Shown here: positions 1 through 7,500 of the stretch, piece by piece
Position numbering within the stretch: the stretch's first letter is position 1
Layout: each line of letters starts with the position of its first letter
NCBI GenBank assembly: GCA_036265385.1
Contig: DATAPD010000005.1
Location: 48,130-112,129, forward strand
Reading direction: 5' to 3'
Length of the DNA stretch: 64,000 nucleotides
Origin: DATAPD01 sp036265385
GTDB taxonomy: Bacteria; Acidobacteriota; Terriglobia; Terriglobales; Acidobacteriaceae
Made by a program: the position numbers and the translations under genes
The notes under the pieces: model-generated
Told to the model about the DNA's origin: nothing
The model's input: the letters and a program-made list of their open reading frames with translations, nothing else
Databases searched by the model: none

Positions 1-277
1 GCTGGTGATCGTGATAGAAATCGCACATCGGTGCGGATGCCGCCTTAGCCTCAGGCGACGTTCGAAGGGCCTGCGCCACCTCGCCCCGAATCGTTTTTCT
101 CAACGGTTCTGAAGTCGCCAGATCCTGGTCATAGCCGCAGGCGTTGATTGCAGTTAGAACCGTGAACAGGGTTTCGCTTGTATCGAGCGCGACTTTCGGA
201 GTGTTTTGCGCGGCGCACGTTGCAACCAGCAGTCCGAACAGGACCGCTATCGTCGTCTGTCGTAAACGGGAAACCAG
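1..277 (-). CDS. Secreted protein of unknown function, 3' end cut by window edge
   Basis: The minus-strand frame is open from a CTG codon at 277 to the window edge and reads as a typical exported protein: a basic start (SRLRQTT), a hydrophobic core (IAVLFGLLVATCA) and a likely cleavage near CAAQ, then a soluble domain containing TAINACGYDQDL. There is no ATG, GTG or TTG in frame after the upstream stop. An AGGAGG sits 6 nt before the CTG, so I infer a rare CTG start. The C-terminus lies outside the window. I do not recognise the family. Composition and reading frame support a real gene, but the start is unproven. Confidence 0.55.
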   Translation of the reverse strand, partial: MVSRLRQTTIAVLFGLLVATCAAQNTPKVALDTSETLFTVLTAINACGYDQDLATSEPLRKTIRGEVAQALRTSPEAKAASAPMCDFYHDHQ

Positions 278-453
278 GAACTGCCTCCTACGGCGTGGCG
301 GGAATAACTCTGTATCTATAGCAGTTTACGGGCTGAAAACATGCTCGGTCAAACGCTCTTGGCCGCTACGGGAGAACACTCTGCGGAACGGGATTGGCCA
401 CCAGCAAGACTGAAAAAGCTCACTTCAAGACCGGAGCTCGAAGAAGCGGTTTT

Positions 454-500
454 CTGAGCGCTGATTGCCAAGTGGCTAAGTACTAAGTGCTAATTGCTGC
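454..500. repeat. Heptanucleotide array, CTGA/CTAA type
   Basis: Degenerate 7-bp tandem units (CTGAGCG, CTGATTG, then CTAAGTA, CTAAGTG) with one extra base in the middle. It ends one base before the stop codon of the anti-sigma gene at 502. It belongs to the dispersed family described in the findings. Confidence 0.65.
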
Positions 501-501
501 C

Positions 502-1173
502 TTACCCCTTCACGCTAATCTTTGCGAAGGAAAGCACAGCATGGCCCGGTGTGGGCCGCCCCATCGACGTCGCGGGACGGAACGTCGTGAAGATCAGCAT
601 GTTCTTGACGGCAGGCATCAATTCCTGTGCTTCCGGCGAATCGGACAGAATCCGATAGTCCTGCACGCGCCCATTCGCGTCGACGTAAGCCTCAATCACC
701 AGCGTATCCGAGTTGATCGAACTCATCTGCGAAGCAAACGAGGATTGCAGCAGGACAGGCCCGGTCGAGAGCATCAAAGGAACATCAGTGTTTCCCGCTT
801 GCAGAGGGGCGGGCAAGGCGAAGAAACTCATCAGCACGCCGAATATCACGACCGCGCTGATCAGTCCTGCCGTTGCAGGAACCATGAATGCATTCAGCGC
901 GTTCTCAAACCGCACCAGGAAACCTTCGAACAGCGGTCGCTTCGCTAATGCGATCTCTTGTGAAATCGCAACTTTTAAGCGCAATGCCAAATCGGCCGGA
1001 GCCCGCTTCCGCCCCAGCCCCGAAACCAACTGTTGTGTTTTTGAAAGCTGCTCGTATTCTCTGGCGCAAGCCCCGCAATGCTCAACGTGGCCGCTCAGCA
1101 TGTGCATCTGGCGACCCGTCAGCATTCCATCCAGATACGGCGAGAACAACTCTTTTGCCTCACCGCATGTCAT
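502..1173 (-). CDS. Zinc-finger anti-sigma factor with TonB-like C-terminal domain
   Basis: Predicted membrane anti-sigma factor that would hold the adjacent ECF sigma factor inactive. The N-terminal 45 residues match the zinc-binding anti-sigma (ZAS) domain, with a His-x3-Cys-x2-Cys motif (HVEHCGAC). One membrane segment follows near residues 98-120 (TAGLISAVVIFGVLMSFFAL). The C-terminal 75 residues contain VIEAYVDANGRVQDYRILS and FTTFRPA, which resemble the TonB C-terminal/energy-transducer fold and should lie in the periplasm. Its ATG overlaps the sigma stop by 4 nt, so the two are translationally coupled. Sigma pairing is strongly supported by family and position; the periplasmic sensing role is inferred. 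Confidence 0.85.
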   Translation of the reverse strand: MTCGEAKELFSPYLDGMLTGRQMHMLSGHVEHCGACAREYEQLSKTQQLVSGLGRKRAPADLALRLKVAISQEIALAKRPLFEGFLVRFENALNAFMVPATAGLISAVVIFGVLMSFFALPAPLQAGNTDVPLMLSTGPVLLQSSFASQMSSINSDTLVIEAYVDANGRVQDYRILSDSPEAQELMPAVKNMLIFTTFRPATSMGRPTPGHAVLSFAKISVKG

Positions 1174-1904
1174 GATGTCACCTCTACACTGTCGCTTGTC
1201 CCGGAACCGCGTGGCTCTTGCATCTCGTCTTCCGGCGCCATCAATCCAAGTTCCGGTCCCACTTGCTTCACAAATCCCAGCAGACGTTGCCGCAGGGCAT
1301 CTCTTCCGCGCGTCAATCTCGATTTCACTGTTCCCAGCGAAACCTGCGTCACTTCGGCGATCTCTTCGTAAGACATTCCTTCCAAGTCGCGCAATACCAG
1401 GGCCGTCCGATAGGGCTCCGGTACCGAACGCAGCTCGTGCTCCACGCGCGCGCGAACTTCCTCATGCGCGAATGCGTCAAACGGCGAATCGTGTCCATCC
1501 ACCAGGCACCGTTCAAGTGCCGTTCCGGGTTCCTGCGTACTCTCGCCTCCGGGTTCCATCGATGTTTCTCGCGCTTTATGCCTGAACCACCACCGCCGAC
1601 GGTTTGCCGCCTCGTGCAGCGCGATGCGGTAGATCCAAGTCTTCAGGCTCGACTCCCCATGGAAGTGCCCAATTCCGCGAAACACTTTCACGAACACATC
1701 CTGCGTCGTGTCCGCCGCATCCGCCGGATCGCACACGATGCGGTACACCAAGCTGTAGATCGGCTGATGAAACTCAGCGATCAACCAGGCGTACGCGTCT
1801 TCGTTCCCGGCCTTCAATTCGGCTACGATCGCTGCTTCCTGCGCTCGTACTCCGATCGCGCTTGCGAGATCGCCCAACGTAGTTGCTCCCGCCATCACTT
1901 TCAT
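1170..1904 (-). CDS. ECF RNA polymerase sigma factor (RpoE-like)
   Basis: Extracytoplasmic-function sigma-70 factor that directs RNA polymerase to stress or envelope promoters. Region 2 is seen as FHQPIYSLVYRIVCDPADA...DTTQDVFVKVFRGIG...LKTWIYRIA, and region 4 as RTALVLRDLEGMSYEEIAEV followed by the helix SLGTVKSRLTRGR. The start is placed at the ATG at 1904 because GAGGGG lies just upstream and the longer frame adds only unconserved residues. An about 35-residue polar linker (SMEPGGESTQEPGTALE) separates the two regions. The gene is coupled to the anti-sigma factor at 502-1173 by a 4-nt overlap. Confidence 0.9.
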   Translation of the reverse strand: MKVMAGATTLGDLASAIGVRAQEAAIVAELKAGNEDAYAWLIAEFHQPIYSLVYRIVCDPADAADTTQDVFVKVFRGIGHFHGESSLKTWIYRIALHEAANRRRWWFRHKARETSMEPGGESTQEPGTALERCLVDGHDSPFDAFAHEEVRARVEHELRSVPEPYRTALVLRDLEGMSYEEIAEVTQVSLGTVKSRLTRGRDALRQRLLGFVKQVGPELGLMAPEDEMQEPRGSGTSDSVEVTS

Positions 1905-2191
1905 GGCGCACCCCTCATTATAGGTCGCCCTGGCAACATGGGTCCGAAAACTGTTTTCCTTAGTCCCGCACGAGACTGGAGTTCGCCGTCTCATATACTT
2001 AGACCCCAAACGCTTAACAGATGTTCCAGAAGACCAGTTGCCCCGATTCCCTCATAGAACACCGGAAAGGCTCCTTCTTGCGCCCTGCCCAGCCCTCGAG
2101 GCGGCCAAGTAAAGGCTCTTCTTTGAATGACTTACCGGTATCCACGAAATTGAAGGCGATGACGGCCCGAGCTGCACGAAGGGTGGCCATA
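1905..2191. other. Intergenic region upstream of the sigma gene
   Basis: This gap should hold the promoter of the sigma/anti-sigma operon, read leftwards. I see no convincing gene; an open frame at 2021-2209 on the plus strand has no family resemblance or ribosome site. It runs into the heptanucleotide array at 2192. Confidence 0.4.
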
Positions 2192-2244
2192 CTGAGTGCT
2201 GAAGGCTGAGTGCTGAATGCCGGCTGAGGCCTGAAGCCTGCAGC
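2192..2244. repeat. Heptanucleotide array, CTGAGTG type
   Basis: Seven near-perfect 7-bp units (CTGAGTG, CTGAAGG, CTGAATG and variants) with a 4-bp interruption. The last unit abuts the stop codon of the minus-strand gene at 2245 with no gap. Confidence 0.75.
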
Positions 2245-2916
2245 CTACTTCGGTGGCTGCGCCTGCGAAGCCGTCGGCGGTTTTGGGACTTTCTTCTTGG
2301 TCGGCTTCTTTGGAGGCTCTGTATCGTCCACGACGATCTTCTTGGGAGGTGCAGGCGGGTTCGCCTGCAATGTCTTCACCTGAGTCCGCAAGCGCTCGAG
2401 CTCCGTTTCCTTAGACCCAGTCACGGTGTCCATTCGATCTGCCAGTGCACGGCGTGTGCTCTCCAGAGAACTCACATCATTGGACAAGTTTTGAAATTCA
2501 TCTTTCGATCCAAACGCCCCGCTCAACTCGGTTACTGAAACCATCACGTCGTACAACGCATCCAGGTTCCGATAAAGCTTGAATGTAGCGCGCGTATCTT
2601 CTGGCGCGGCCTGCAACTGGCCGATGATTTCCGGCAGCGCAGATTTCAGATTTCGCTGAATCGAATCCACGTTTGATTGCGCCTGCCGTTTGTTGGTGCC
2701 ATCCGTTTTCCATTTCTCAACGCGCATTTTGCCCAGCGTGTTCTGGATCGAATCGCTGGTCTGCTGCAGTTGCGAGAGGATCGTGTTCAGTTGACTAACC
2801 GAAGCGTACGAAACAGGGGCGGATGTGGTGGGCGCAGACGGCGGTTGATTCTGTGCGAAAGCCGCAGATGCGATGAGTACGCAAGCGGCAAAAATTGTTG
2901 AGGAGCTCCGTGTCAT
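2245..2916 (-). CDS. Exported coiled-coil protein of unknown function
   Basis: The 223-residue product starts with a clear signal peptide (STIFAACVLIASAAFAQ) and is then low-complexity and helical. It has a Gln/Ser-rich segment (LNTILSQLQQTSDSIQNTLG), a long charged helical region (residues 60-180, including LESTRRALADRMDTV) and a proline/lysine-rich tail (PPKKPTKKKVPKPP). The tail would be strongly basic in the periplasm and could bind peptidoglycan or nucleic acid; that is a guess. I recognise no catalytic motif. It lies alone between the sigma operon and tRNA-Ala, and a heptanucleotide array begins directly after its stop codon. Confidence 0.75.
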   Translation of the reverse strand: MTRSSSTIFAACVLIASAAFAQNQPPSAPTTSAPVSYASVSQLNTILSQLQQTSDSIQNTLGKMRVEKWKTDGTNKRQAQSNVDSIQRNLKSALPEIIGQLQAAPEDTRATFKLYRNLDALYDVMVSVTELSGAFGSKDEFQNLSNDVSSLESTRRALADRMDTVTGSKETELERLRTQVKTLQANPPAPPKKIVVDDTEPPKKPTKKKVPKPPTASQAQPPK

Positions 2917-3057
2917 GGTTAGGGTCCAAGTGTGTGAAATTACGACGGCTGCGCTCTTTTAAATATATCCCATCGAGTTTGACTCTGCCCAAAAGGTAAG
3001 CGAGAATTGACGTCGGCGGTCTTCACTACTCCTACCGTCGTCTACTGTTGATTCTTT

Positions 3058-3133
3058 GGGCCTGTGGCGCAGCTGGGAGCGCGCTTCCATGGCATGGAAG
3101 AGGTCGTCGGTTCGATCCCGACCAGGTCCACCA
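3058..3133 (+). tRNA. tRNA-Ala (anticodon GGC), CCA encoded
   Basis: The cloverleaf is complete: acceptor GGGCCTG pairs with CAGGTCC (one G-U), anticodon stem CTTCC/GGAAG encloses loop ATGGCAT (anticodon GGC), and T stem GTCGG/CCGAC encloses TTCGATC. The discriminator is A and CCA is encoded. A 19/20 copy of its last 20 bases occurs at 3665-3684, which suggests it has served as an integration site. Confidence 0.97.
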
Positions 3134-3237
3134 GCTTCTCCTGTTTGTTCTCTAACATTTTTCCCTTCAGGCCGAATGAAACCTAGGTCTTGATCAGCCT
3201 CTTACGCTGACCCAGTAGGCAGAGATCGCGAACTACT

Positions 3238-3597
3238 ATGCTCTTGTCCTTATTGTATGATTTCGGCGGCGGGCCCAAACCCAAGATGGGACTTGTCAAC
3301 TGGACCGAGCATGGATGGGTGGTCGCGATCCTCACAGCGAACGGCGAGTTGTATTCGGACGGCGTGATTACAGATCACGGCTGCGCTTTGATCGGTATAC
3401 AGAGTGATTTGTCTTGCACCTTTGAAGTGAAAACCCCGAAACACGTTGTGTTCACGTTGAAGCAAGGGGATACGGTGCGGCGAGTCGGTGATATCGAACT
3501 CGTCGACAAAAACACAACGCTCACCACGCATCACGTGACACCGAGTAAAGGAACTCCTTTTATCGAAAAAACTGTCTGGGAGCGAGAGTCGGAATAG
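3238..3597 (+). CDS. Hypothetical protein, possible cargo of a decayed tRNA-Ala element
   Basis: A 119-residue frame with protein-like composition, including WTEHGWVVAILTANGELYSDG, alternating beta-type hydrophobics, and VVFTLKQGDTVRRVGDIELV. I do not recognise the family. The start is uncertain because there is no strong ribosome site before the ATG. It is the only plausible gene between tRNA-Ala and the partial tRNA copy at 3665, so it could be what remains of a small integrated element. An overlapping antisense frame (3250-3624) is equally long, but its composition looks worse. Confidence 0.45.
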   Translation: MLLSLLYDFGGGPKPKMGLVNWTEHGWVVAILTANGELYSDGVITDHGCALIGIQSDLSCTFEVKTPKHVVFTLKQGDTVRRVGDIELVDKNTTLTTHHVTPSKGTPFIEKTVWERESE

Positions 3598-3664
3598 CAA
3601 GTTCATCATCGCTTCGAGTGGCACGTGTGACCCTTACCCGCTCCTCGTAGGGAAAACGGTCATG

Positions 3665-3684
3665 GATCCCGACCATGTCCACCA
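3665..3684 (+). other. Partial tRNA-Ala 3' end, candidate attachment-site scar
   Basis: These 20 bases match the 3' end of the tRNA-Ala gene (3114-3133), including the CCA, with a single G-to-T change. A direct repeat of a tRNA 3' end on the same strand is the usual footprint of tyrosine-recombinase integration. No integrase gene remains between the two copies, which are 551 bp apart. Confidence 0.55.
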
Positions 3685-3762
3685 CAATTTCCACCATCTT
3701 GTCCACTTGCGAAATCTTCCGCCGTTCTCACTGCTGATTCGTCAAGTGGTACGCTCTTCCGG

Positions 3763-4260
3763 ATGAAACGTGCACTTCTGTTGATTTACGCCTGCCTTGT
3801 TTTGTCGGCGTGTTCCCAAAATCGAGCCACTCCTGCTGACAATCGTGAAGCCGACGTCAACTCACTGCGCGTGGCACAACAGGCCGCGATCAAGGCCTTC
3901 GTATCGAAGAACGCGGATCAGATGGTAGCTGCCTACTCCGGTGATGCCAGTCTGATGTTCTCCAACTCGCCGATCCTCAGAGGTGAGGATCTGAAAAGCG
4001 CAATAAGAGGTTTGGCGGCGGATCGGAATTTTTCGATGGAGTTCACCACGGACCAAGTCGAAGTGGCGAAGTCGGGCGAGCTAGGTTACACGCGTGGGGC
4101 GTACACCATGACCATGAGCGATCCGAAAATCAAGAGAACTCTTCGTGAAAAAGGCAAGTACGTGTCGATATATGCCAAGCAGACGGACGGTAGTTGGAAA
4201 ATGATCGAAGACATCAGCAATGCCGACGCGCCCGCAATCCCAGTGGAATCGCCGCATTGA
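3763..4260 (+). CDS. Lipoprotein with SnoaL/DUF4440-type (NTF2-like) domain
   Basis: The product begins with a lipoprotein signal (LLLIYACLVLSACS), with the lipidated cysteine near residue 17. The remaining 145 residues follow the pattern of the DUF4440/SnoaL NTF2-like fold: an N-terminal helix (VAQQAAIKAFVSKNADQMVA) followed by AAYSGDASLMFSNSPILRG, and a strand pair ending in YAKQTDGSWKMIEDISN. Members are found as secreted or lipid-anchored proteins of unknown substrate; no catalytic residue can be assigned. It is followed by an intrinsic terminator at 4276-4307, so it is probably a single-gene unit. Confidence 0.85.
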   Translation: MKRALLLIYACLVLSACSQNRATPADNREADVNSLRVAQQAAIKAFVSKNADQMVAAYSGDASLMFSNSPILRGEDLKSAIRGLAADRNFSMEFTTDQVEVAKSGELGYTRGAYTMTMSDPKIKRTLREKGKYVSIYAKQTDGSWKMIEDISNADAPAIPVESPH

Positions 4261-4275
4261 ATGTTGCTGAGACAA

Positions 4276-4307
4276 AGGCCGCCAAGATCGGCGGCCTCAT
4301 TTCTTTT
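4276..4307 (+). terminator. Rho-independent terminator after the DUF4440 lipoprotein gene
   Basis: GGCCGCC and GGCGGCC form a GC-rich stem around a short loop, followed by CATTTCTTTT. It starts 16 nt after the stop codon at 4260. Confidence 0.8.
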
Positions 4308-4339
4308 CGCACCCTACGGAAAAAGCCGAATATGTATTA

Positions 4340-4918
4340 TCAAATGCCGCAAATGCTGCCACTGAGTTCGCTATTCCACCGTCCACTTACCCCAAACGGA
4401 CTAGCACTGTCACTCCACAGAATGTAGGGCCCTGCAATATTCAAGTTGCCTGAAGCGCCTGCGAATCGACCCGTTCCCGAGATGATTTTTGCCGTATTTC
4501 CCTTGTAGTCGCCCAACCCTACCTTGCCGGGAGTGAACCCGAAAACAGAATTCGCGACCTGGAAGGTGAAGCTGTCTTGACACGCGGGAGGCAAAGTAAA
4601 GTTTGCGGGAAGGAGTTCAGTGGAGCAAAGATAAACTTGGTATTGGCCTCCTTTTGCGCCATGTTGAGACCCACTCCCATCATTCCCAGACATGCCGCCG
4701 ACCAAGGGCTCGCCCCCGACCGTGGTGTAAATCGGCCCACCCCACACATCAGCATCCGGTGCCAACGGATACGACGTGGGGAGAGTAGCCTGGCTGATAC
4801 CGCGTATCTCTGTACAACTCGGTTGTGCTCCAATCTGCGGACTCAACGCAAGCAGAATGAAGGCTCCTGTGGCTAACGCCAATAGTAAGGTCAATGCAAT
4901 AAGACTTCTTCCTTGCAT
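4340..4918 (-). CDS. Secreted protein with allene-oxide-cyclase-like barrel signature
   Basis: A strong ribosome site (AAGGAGG, 5 nt spacer) fixes the ATG at 4918. The 192-residue product has an N-terminal membrane/signal segment (LIALTLLLALATGAFILLAL) and a Gly-rich beta-type body. The stretch IISGTGRFAGASGNLNIAGP near residue 150 resembles the G-T-G-x-F-x-G-A-x-G motif seen in allene-oxide-cyclase/dirigent-like barrels. There are five cysteines after the signal region, and paired disulfides would suit an exported protein. Function is unknown. It converges with the lipoprotein gene at 3763. Confidence 0.75.
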   Translation of the reverse strand: MQGRSLIALTLLLALATGAFILLALSPQIGAQPSCTEIRGISQATLPTSYPLAPDADVWGGPIYTTVGGEPLVGGMSGNDGSGSQHGAKGGQYQVYLCSTELLPANFTLPPACQDSFTFQVANSVFGFTPGKVGLGDYKGNTAKIISGTGRFAGASGNLNIAGPYILWSDSASPFGVSGRWNSELSGSICGI

Positions 4919-5165
4919 GGAAGACCTCCTTGGTTATGAAACCTGAGTTCGCCTCAGGGGGTGCTGCGCTCAACGGGCGGGGACTGCTCTTCGGGGAGGC
5001 GAGATGTGACTAATACGAACACAGGCGAACGTTCCCGTCAGTGATAACGCTCACAGGTCGACCCGTGCCCGTTCCTATTCGGGAAAGATGACTCCCGATA
5101 GCACCGAAGAAGCATTGCCAGACCCGCCCGATGCGAGTACCCTCTGCAGCCAATAGGGGGTGAGC

Positions 5166-5792
5166 ATGATCTTCCACACAATCGTTCATAACTTTCTCAG
5201 GAAACTTTGCGTTGTCGTTATGGTTGTAGCTGCTGTTCCTGCGTTCTCACAAACAGCACCAGCAACAAAGACCGAATCACCAGCCGTGACGCCCGAGATA
5301 CAGCAGCTTCGGTCCGCGTTCGAGAAATACAAGGATCCGTTCGTTGCTGTGCGCGATGGTTATTTCTCAACGGTAGCCTGCATCAACTTCCCGCACGAGT
5401 CGATGCCCGGCCACGTGCAATACCCGAAAGGCGCGATGGGAGTGCATTTTCTGAACCCGGCACTGATCGCACCTGTGCTCGATCCCATGAAGCCGCAGAT
5501 CCTCTTATATGAACCCGACGCGAATGGCGCTCTTCGATTGACGGGTGTGGAGTGGTTTCTTCCACTGGCCCTCGCGAAAGAGCGTCCCAAGATGTTCGGT
5601 CACGAATTTCTTGGGCCGATGGAAGGCCACGAGCCAGTGATGCCGTCCGATCTGACCCACTATGATCTGCATGTGTGGCTCTTCAAGGACAATCCGGAAG
5701 GTATGTTTGCGCCAACCAATCCGGCGGTGAAGTGTACGGGATATTCGTACGCGCTCGATGAGCACTCTACGAAGATTGCAGCGACAAAGTGA
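5166..5792 (+). CDS. Secreted protein of unknown function
   Basis: A 208-residue exported protein: signal peptide (LCVVVMVVAAVPAFSQ) followed by a soluble domain with AFEKYKDPFVAVRDGYFSTV, GHVQYPKGAMGVHFLNP and a C-terminal Asp/His-rich part (LTHYDLHVWLFKDNPEGMF). Conserved-looking Met/His clusters (GHVQYP, MGVHF, MFGHEF, YDLHVW) could bind a metal, which is an inference. An in-frame GTG lies 6 nt upstream at 5160; I chose the ATG because GGGGGT lies at the right distance. A bidirectional terminator follows at 5840. Confidence 0.8.
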   Translation: MIFHTIVHNFLRKLCVVVMVVAAVPAFSQTAPATKTESPAVTPEIQQLRSAFEKYKDPFVAVRDGYFSTVACINFPHESMPGHVQYPKGAMGVHFLNPALIAPVLDPMKPQILLYEPDANGALRLTGVEWFLPLALAKERPKMFGHEFLGPMEGHEPVMPSDLTHYDLHVWLFKDNPEGMFAPTNPAVKCTGYSYALDEHSTKIAATK

Positions 5793-5839
5793 ACCTGTGC
5801 ATCCCAGCTTTCGGATGCTACGAGCCTTGAAAAAAGAAA

Positions 5840-5872
5840 AGCGGCCCGTGGTTTGGGCCGCTCATATTTTTG
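5840..5872. terminator. Bidirectional terminator between convergent genes
   Basis: AGCGGCCC and GGGCCGCT form a perfect 8-bp stem around a 7-nt loop. The plus strand continues CATATTTTT, and the minus strand continues TTTTCTTTTTT. It serves the secreted protein at 5166 and the GYD gene at 5881. Confidence 0.9.
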
Positions 5873-5880
5873 GCTCAACG

Positions 5881-6213
5881 TTATGCAGCTTTTGCGGCTG
5901 AACGATATCCCGATTGTTTGGCTTTTTCCATCGCATCCATCGCTTCTTCCACTGAGAGCAATGGTGTCGTTTGCACCGACTTGCAGGCTCCGCCGCCTGC
6001 GAATGCCATCGCAATGCCTGCGGCGCTTACATTGTCCGGCATTTCTGTAATCAGAATCACGTCATAGTCGCCAAAAGAGAAATATGCTGTCTTGACTTTG
6101 CCGCCCAATTTTTCGATGGCCGGTCGCACGGCTTCGATACGGTCTTGAGGTTTTTTTAACAGCGCTCCCCAGCCTTCCGGTGAGTACGCTACCTGATGCA
6201 AGTAATGTGGCAT
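5881..6213 (-). CDS. GYD-domain protein
   Basis: A 110-residue protein of the GYD family, named for the conserved Gly-Tyr-Asp; here the signature reads FSFGDYDVILITEMPD near residues 46-61. Family members are small, cytoplasmic, ferredoxin-like folds with no established reaction. The start is fixed by AAAGGAGG 5 nt upstream of the ATG. The N-terminus (HYLHQVAYSPEGWGALLKKP) and the segment RIEAVRPAIEKLGGKVKTAYF are typical of the family. It is a single gene ending at a strong terminator. Confidence 0.9.
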   Translation of the reverse strand: MPHYLHQVAYSPEGWGALLKKPQDRIEAVRPAIEKLGGKVKTAYFSFGDYDVILITEMPDNVSAAGIAMAFAGGGACKSVQTTPLLSVEEAMDAMEKAKQSGYRSAAKAA

Positions 6214-6332
6214 AGGACCTCCTTTGAAAGGCAGAGGCGCATATTCACAAAGCGCAAAGCAAAAGTCAACGCCGCTTCCATGATGACGAGAGCTGCGCCT
6301 TAAGCCTTCAAACGAAATGTATAATCCCCGCC

Positions 6333-6848
6333 ATGCGAGGACTACCCTGGATTACAATTGCGCTCGTTTCGCTGTTGTTCAGCGCAGCCTGGTCACAAGA
6401 AGGACAGAAAGTGAAATCTTCAGAACCTGACCAATCGAAGCCGCCCGTCAAAACAGAACAGCGCGGTCGCATCATTGGGATCGGTGGTGTCTTCTTCAAA
6501 ACCGCGAATCGTGACCAGATGCGCGAGTGGTATGCGAAGCATCTTGGGCTCGCTGACAAAGGCTATGGCGCGATGCTTCCCTGGCGCGAACACGACGACC
6601 CGCAGAAGGAACACGTCACTGTCTGGACCATTTTCCCCTCCTCCTCCGATTACTTCGATCCCGGCCACGCACCGTTCATGATCAACTACATCGTGGACGA
6701 TCTGGACGCTTTGCTCGACCGCTTGAAACAGGAGGGAGTAAAGATCGATCCTAAGCGAATGGATGAATCCTACGGTCGCTTCGCCTGGATCTATGATTCG
6801 GATGGAAACAAAATCGAGCTCTGGCAGCCATTGCCCGAAAAGCATTAA
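6333..6848 (+). CDS. Exported VOC-fold (glyoxalase/bleomycin-resistance-like) protein
   Basis: The domain GIGGVFFKTANRDQMREWYA to YDSDGNKIELWQP is a single vicinal-oxygen-chelate module (about residues 46-168), ending in the usual D-x-D-G-N-x-I-E-L-W-x-P pattern whose Glu is commonly a metal ligand. An N-terminal signal peptide (PWITIALVSLLFSAAWSQ) and a polar linker precede it, so the protein should act in the periplasm, which is unusual for VOC enzymes. The substrate cannot be told. It stands alone with no cotranscribed neighbour. Confidence 0.85.
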   Translation: MRGLPWITIALVSLLFSAAWSQEGQKVKSSEPDQSKPPVKTEQRGRIIGIGGVFFKTANRDQMREWYAKHLGLADKGYGAMLPWREHDDPQKEHVTVWTIFPSSSDYFDPGHAPFMINYIVDDLDALLDRLKQEGVKIDPKRMDESYGRFAWIYDSDGNKIELWQPLPEKH

Positions 6849-7009
6849 GGTCGCCGGATGTCAGCGCATCTAGTTACGGCTCGCAATTCCGTATGATCCC
6901 GATGGCGCGTTCTCTAGCGTAGTTGAGCGCTTCACGTTCTAACGCCACTCCTCCGTCAAGAGCCGTTTGACTTCCATCGTCAGCAGCATCACAATTTAAT
7001 TCACTCCAC

Positions 7010-7372
7010 ATGCGACTCCAGGGCTGGAAAGAAATTTCCGGTTATCTAAAGTGCGGGATCAGGACCGCTCAACGTTGGGAAAAGCAAGGTCTTCCCGTGC
7101 GGCAACTTGGTAAGGGTCGTCGCAGCCCAGTCTTCGCGTTTTCTGAGGAATTGGACGAGTGGGTCAAACGTGGCGGACTTCGTCAACTTTCCCCAAACGG
7201 CAACTCCGAACTGGTGCAACATAGCGCTCAGCTGCGCGCACAGATCCGGGAGAGTCGCGAGCATTTGAAAGCACAATTGCAAACTCTATGGGAGGGAATT
7301 ACAACACTTCGCAACATCAAGGACAGAAAGGGATCGCGTGTCAGTGACAAGAGTGGGCGAGCAACAAAATGA
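7010..7372 (+). CDS. Excisionase/MerR-like HTH protein, left flank of signalling island
   Basis: A 120-residue putative DNA-binding protein. The N-terminal 55 residues form a winged-HTH of the excisionase/MerR type: GWKEISGYLKCGIRTAQRWE is the helix-turn-helix and GLPVRQLGKGRRSPVFAF the wing. A helical tail follows (HSAQLRAQIRESREHLKAQL), likely a dimerisation helix. The gene at 11723 (minus strand) carries the same domain (WKEIADYMG...TVQRWE...LPVRRLGKSRRSPVVAL). The two face each other across the CheB/CheR genes and probably regulate that region; this is inferred from position only. Confidence 0.8.
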   Translation: MRLQGWKEISGYLKCGIRTAQRWEKQGLPVRQLGKGRRSPVFAFSEELDEWVKRGGLRQLSPNGNSELVQHSAQLRAQIRESREHLKAQLQTLWEGITTLRNIKDRKGSRVSDKSGRATK

Positions 7373-7500
7373 CCTTTCGAGTTCGCGCATCTTGAGCTAC
7401 TCCCCGGTTTTTGCGCTCCGATAGTGGCGCTTCTTGGCGTTTGGATGACATTGAGTTCAAGATTAGCCTTGTTGATAGCTCTCAACCCTGAAAGAACAAC

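Noticed and set aside
487..948. A 153-codon plus-strand frame, with another at 713-1585
   Set aside because: Both are mirror frames of the anti-sigma and sigma genes, which have recognisable domains and overlapping stop/start.
3250..3624. Minus-strand frame opposite the orphan gene at 3238
   Set aside because: Its composition is less protein-like than the plus-strand frame and it lacks a ribosome site. I cannot fully exclude it.
6874..7011. A 45-codon minus-strand frame whose ATG overlaps the start of the HTH gene at 7010
   Set aside because: Composition is plausible (ALDGGVALEREALNYARERA), but there is no ribosome site, no homologue known to me, and it lies in the promoter region of the HTH gene.
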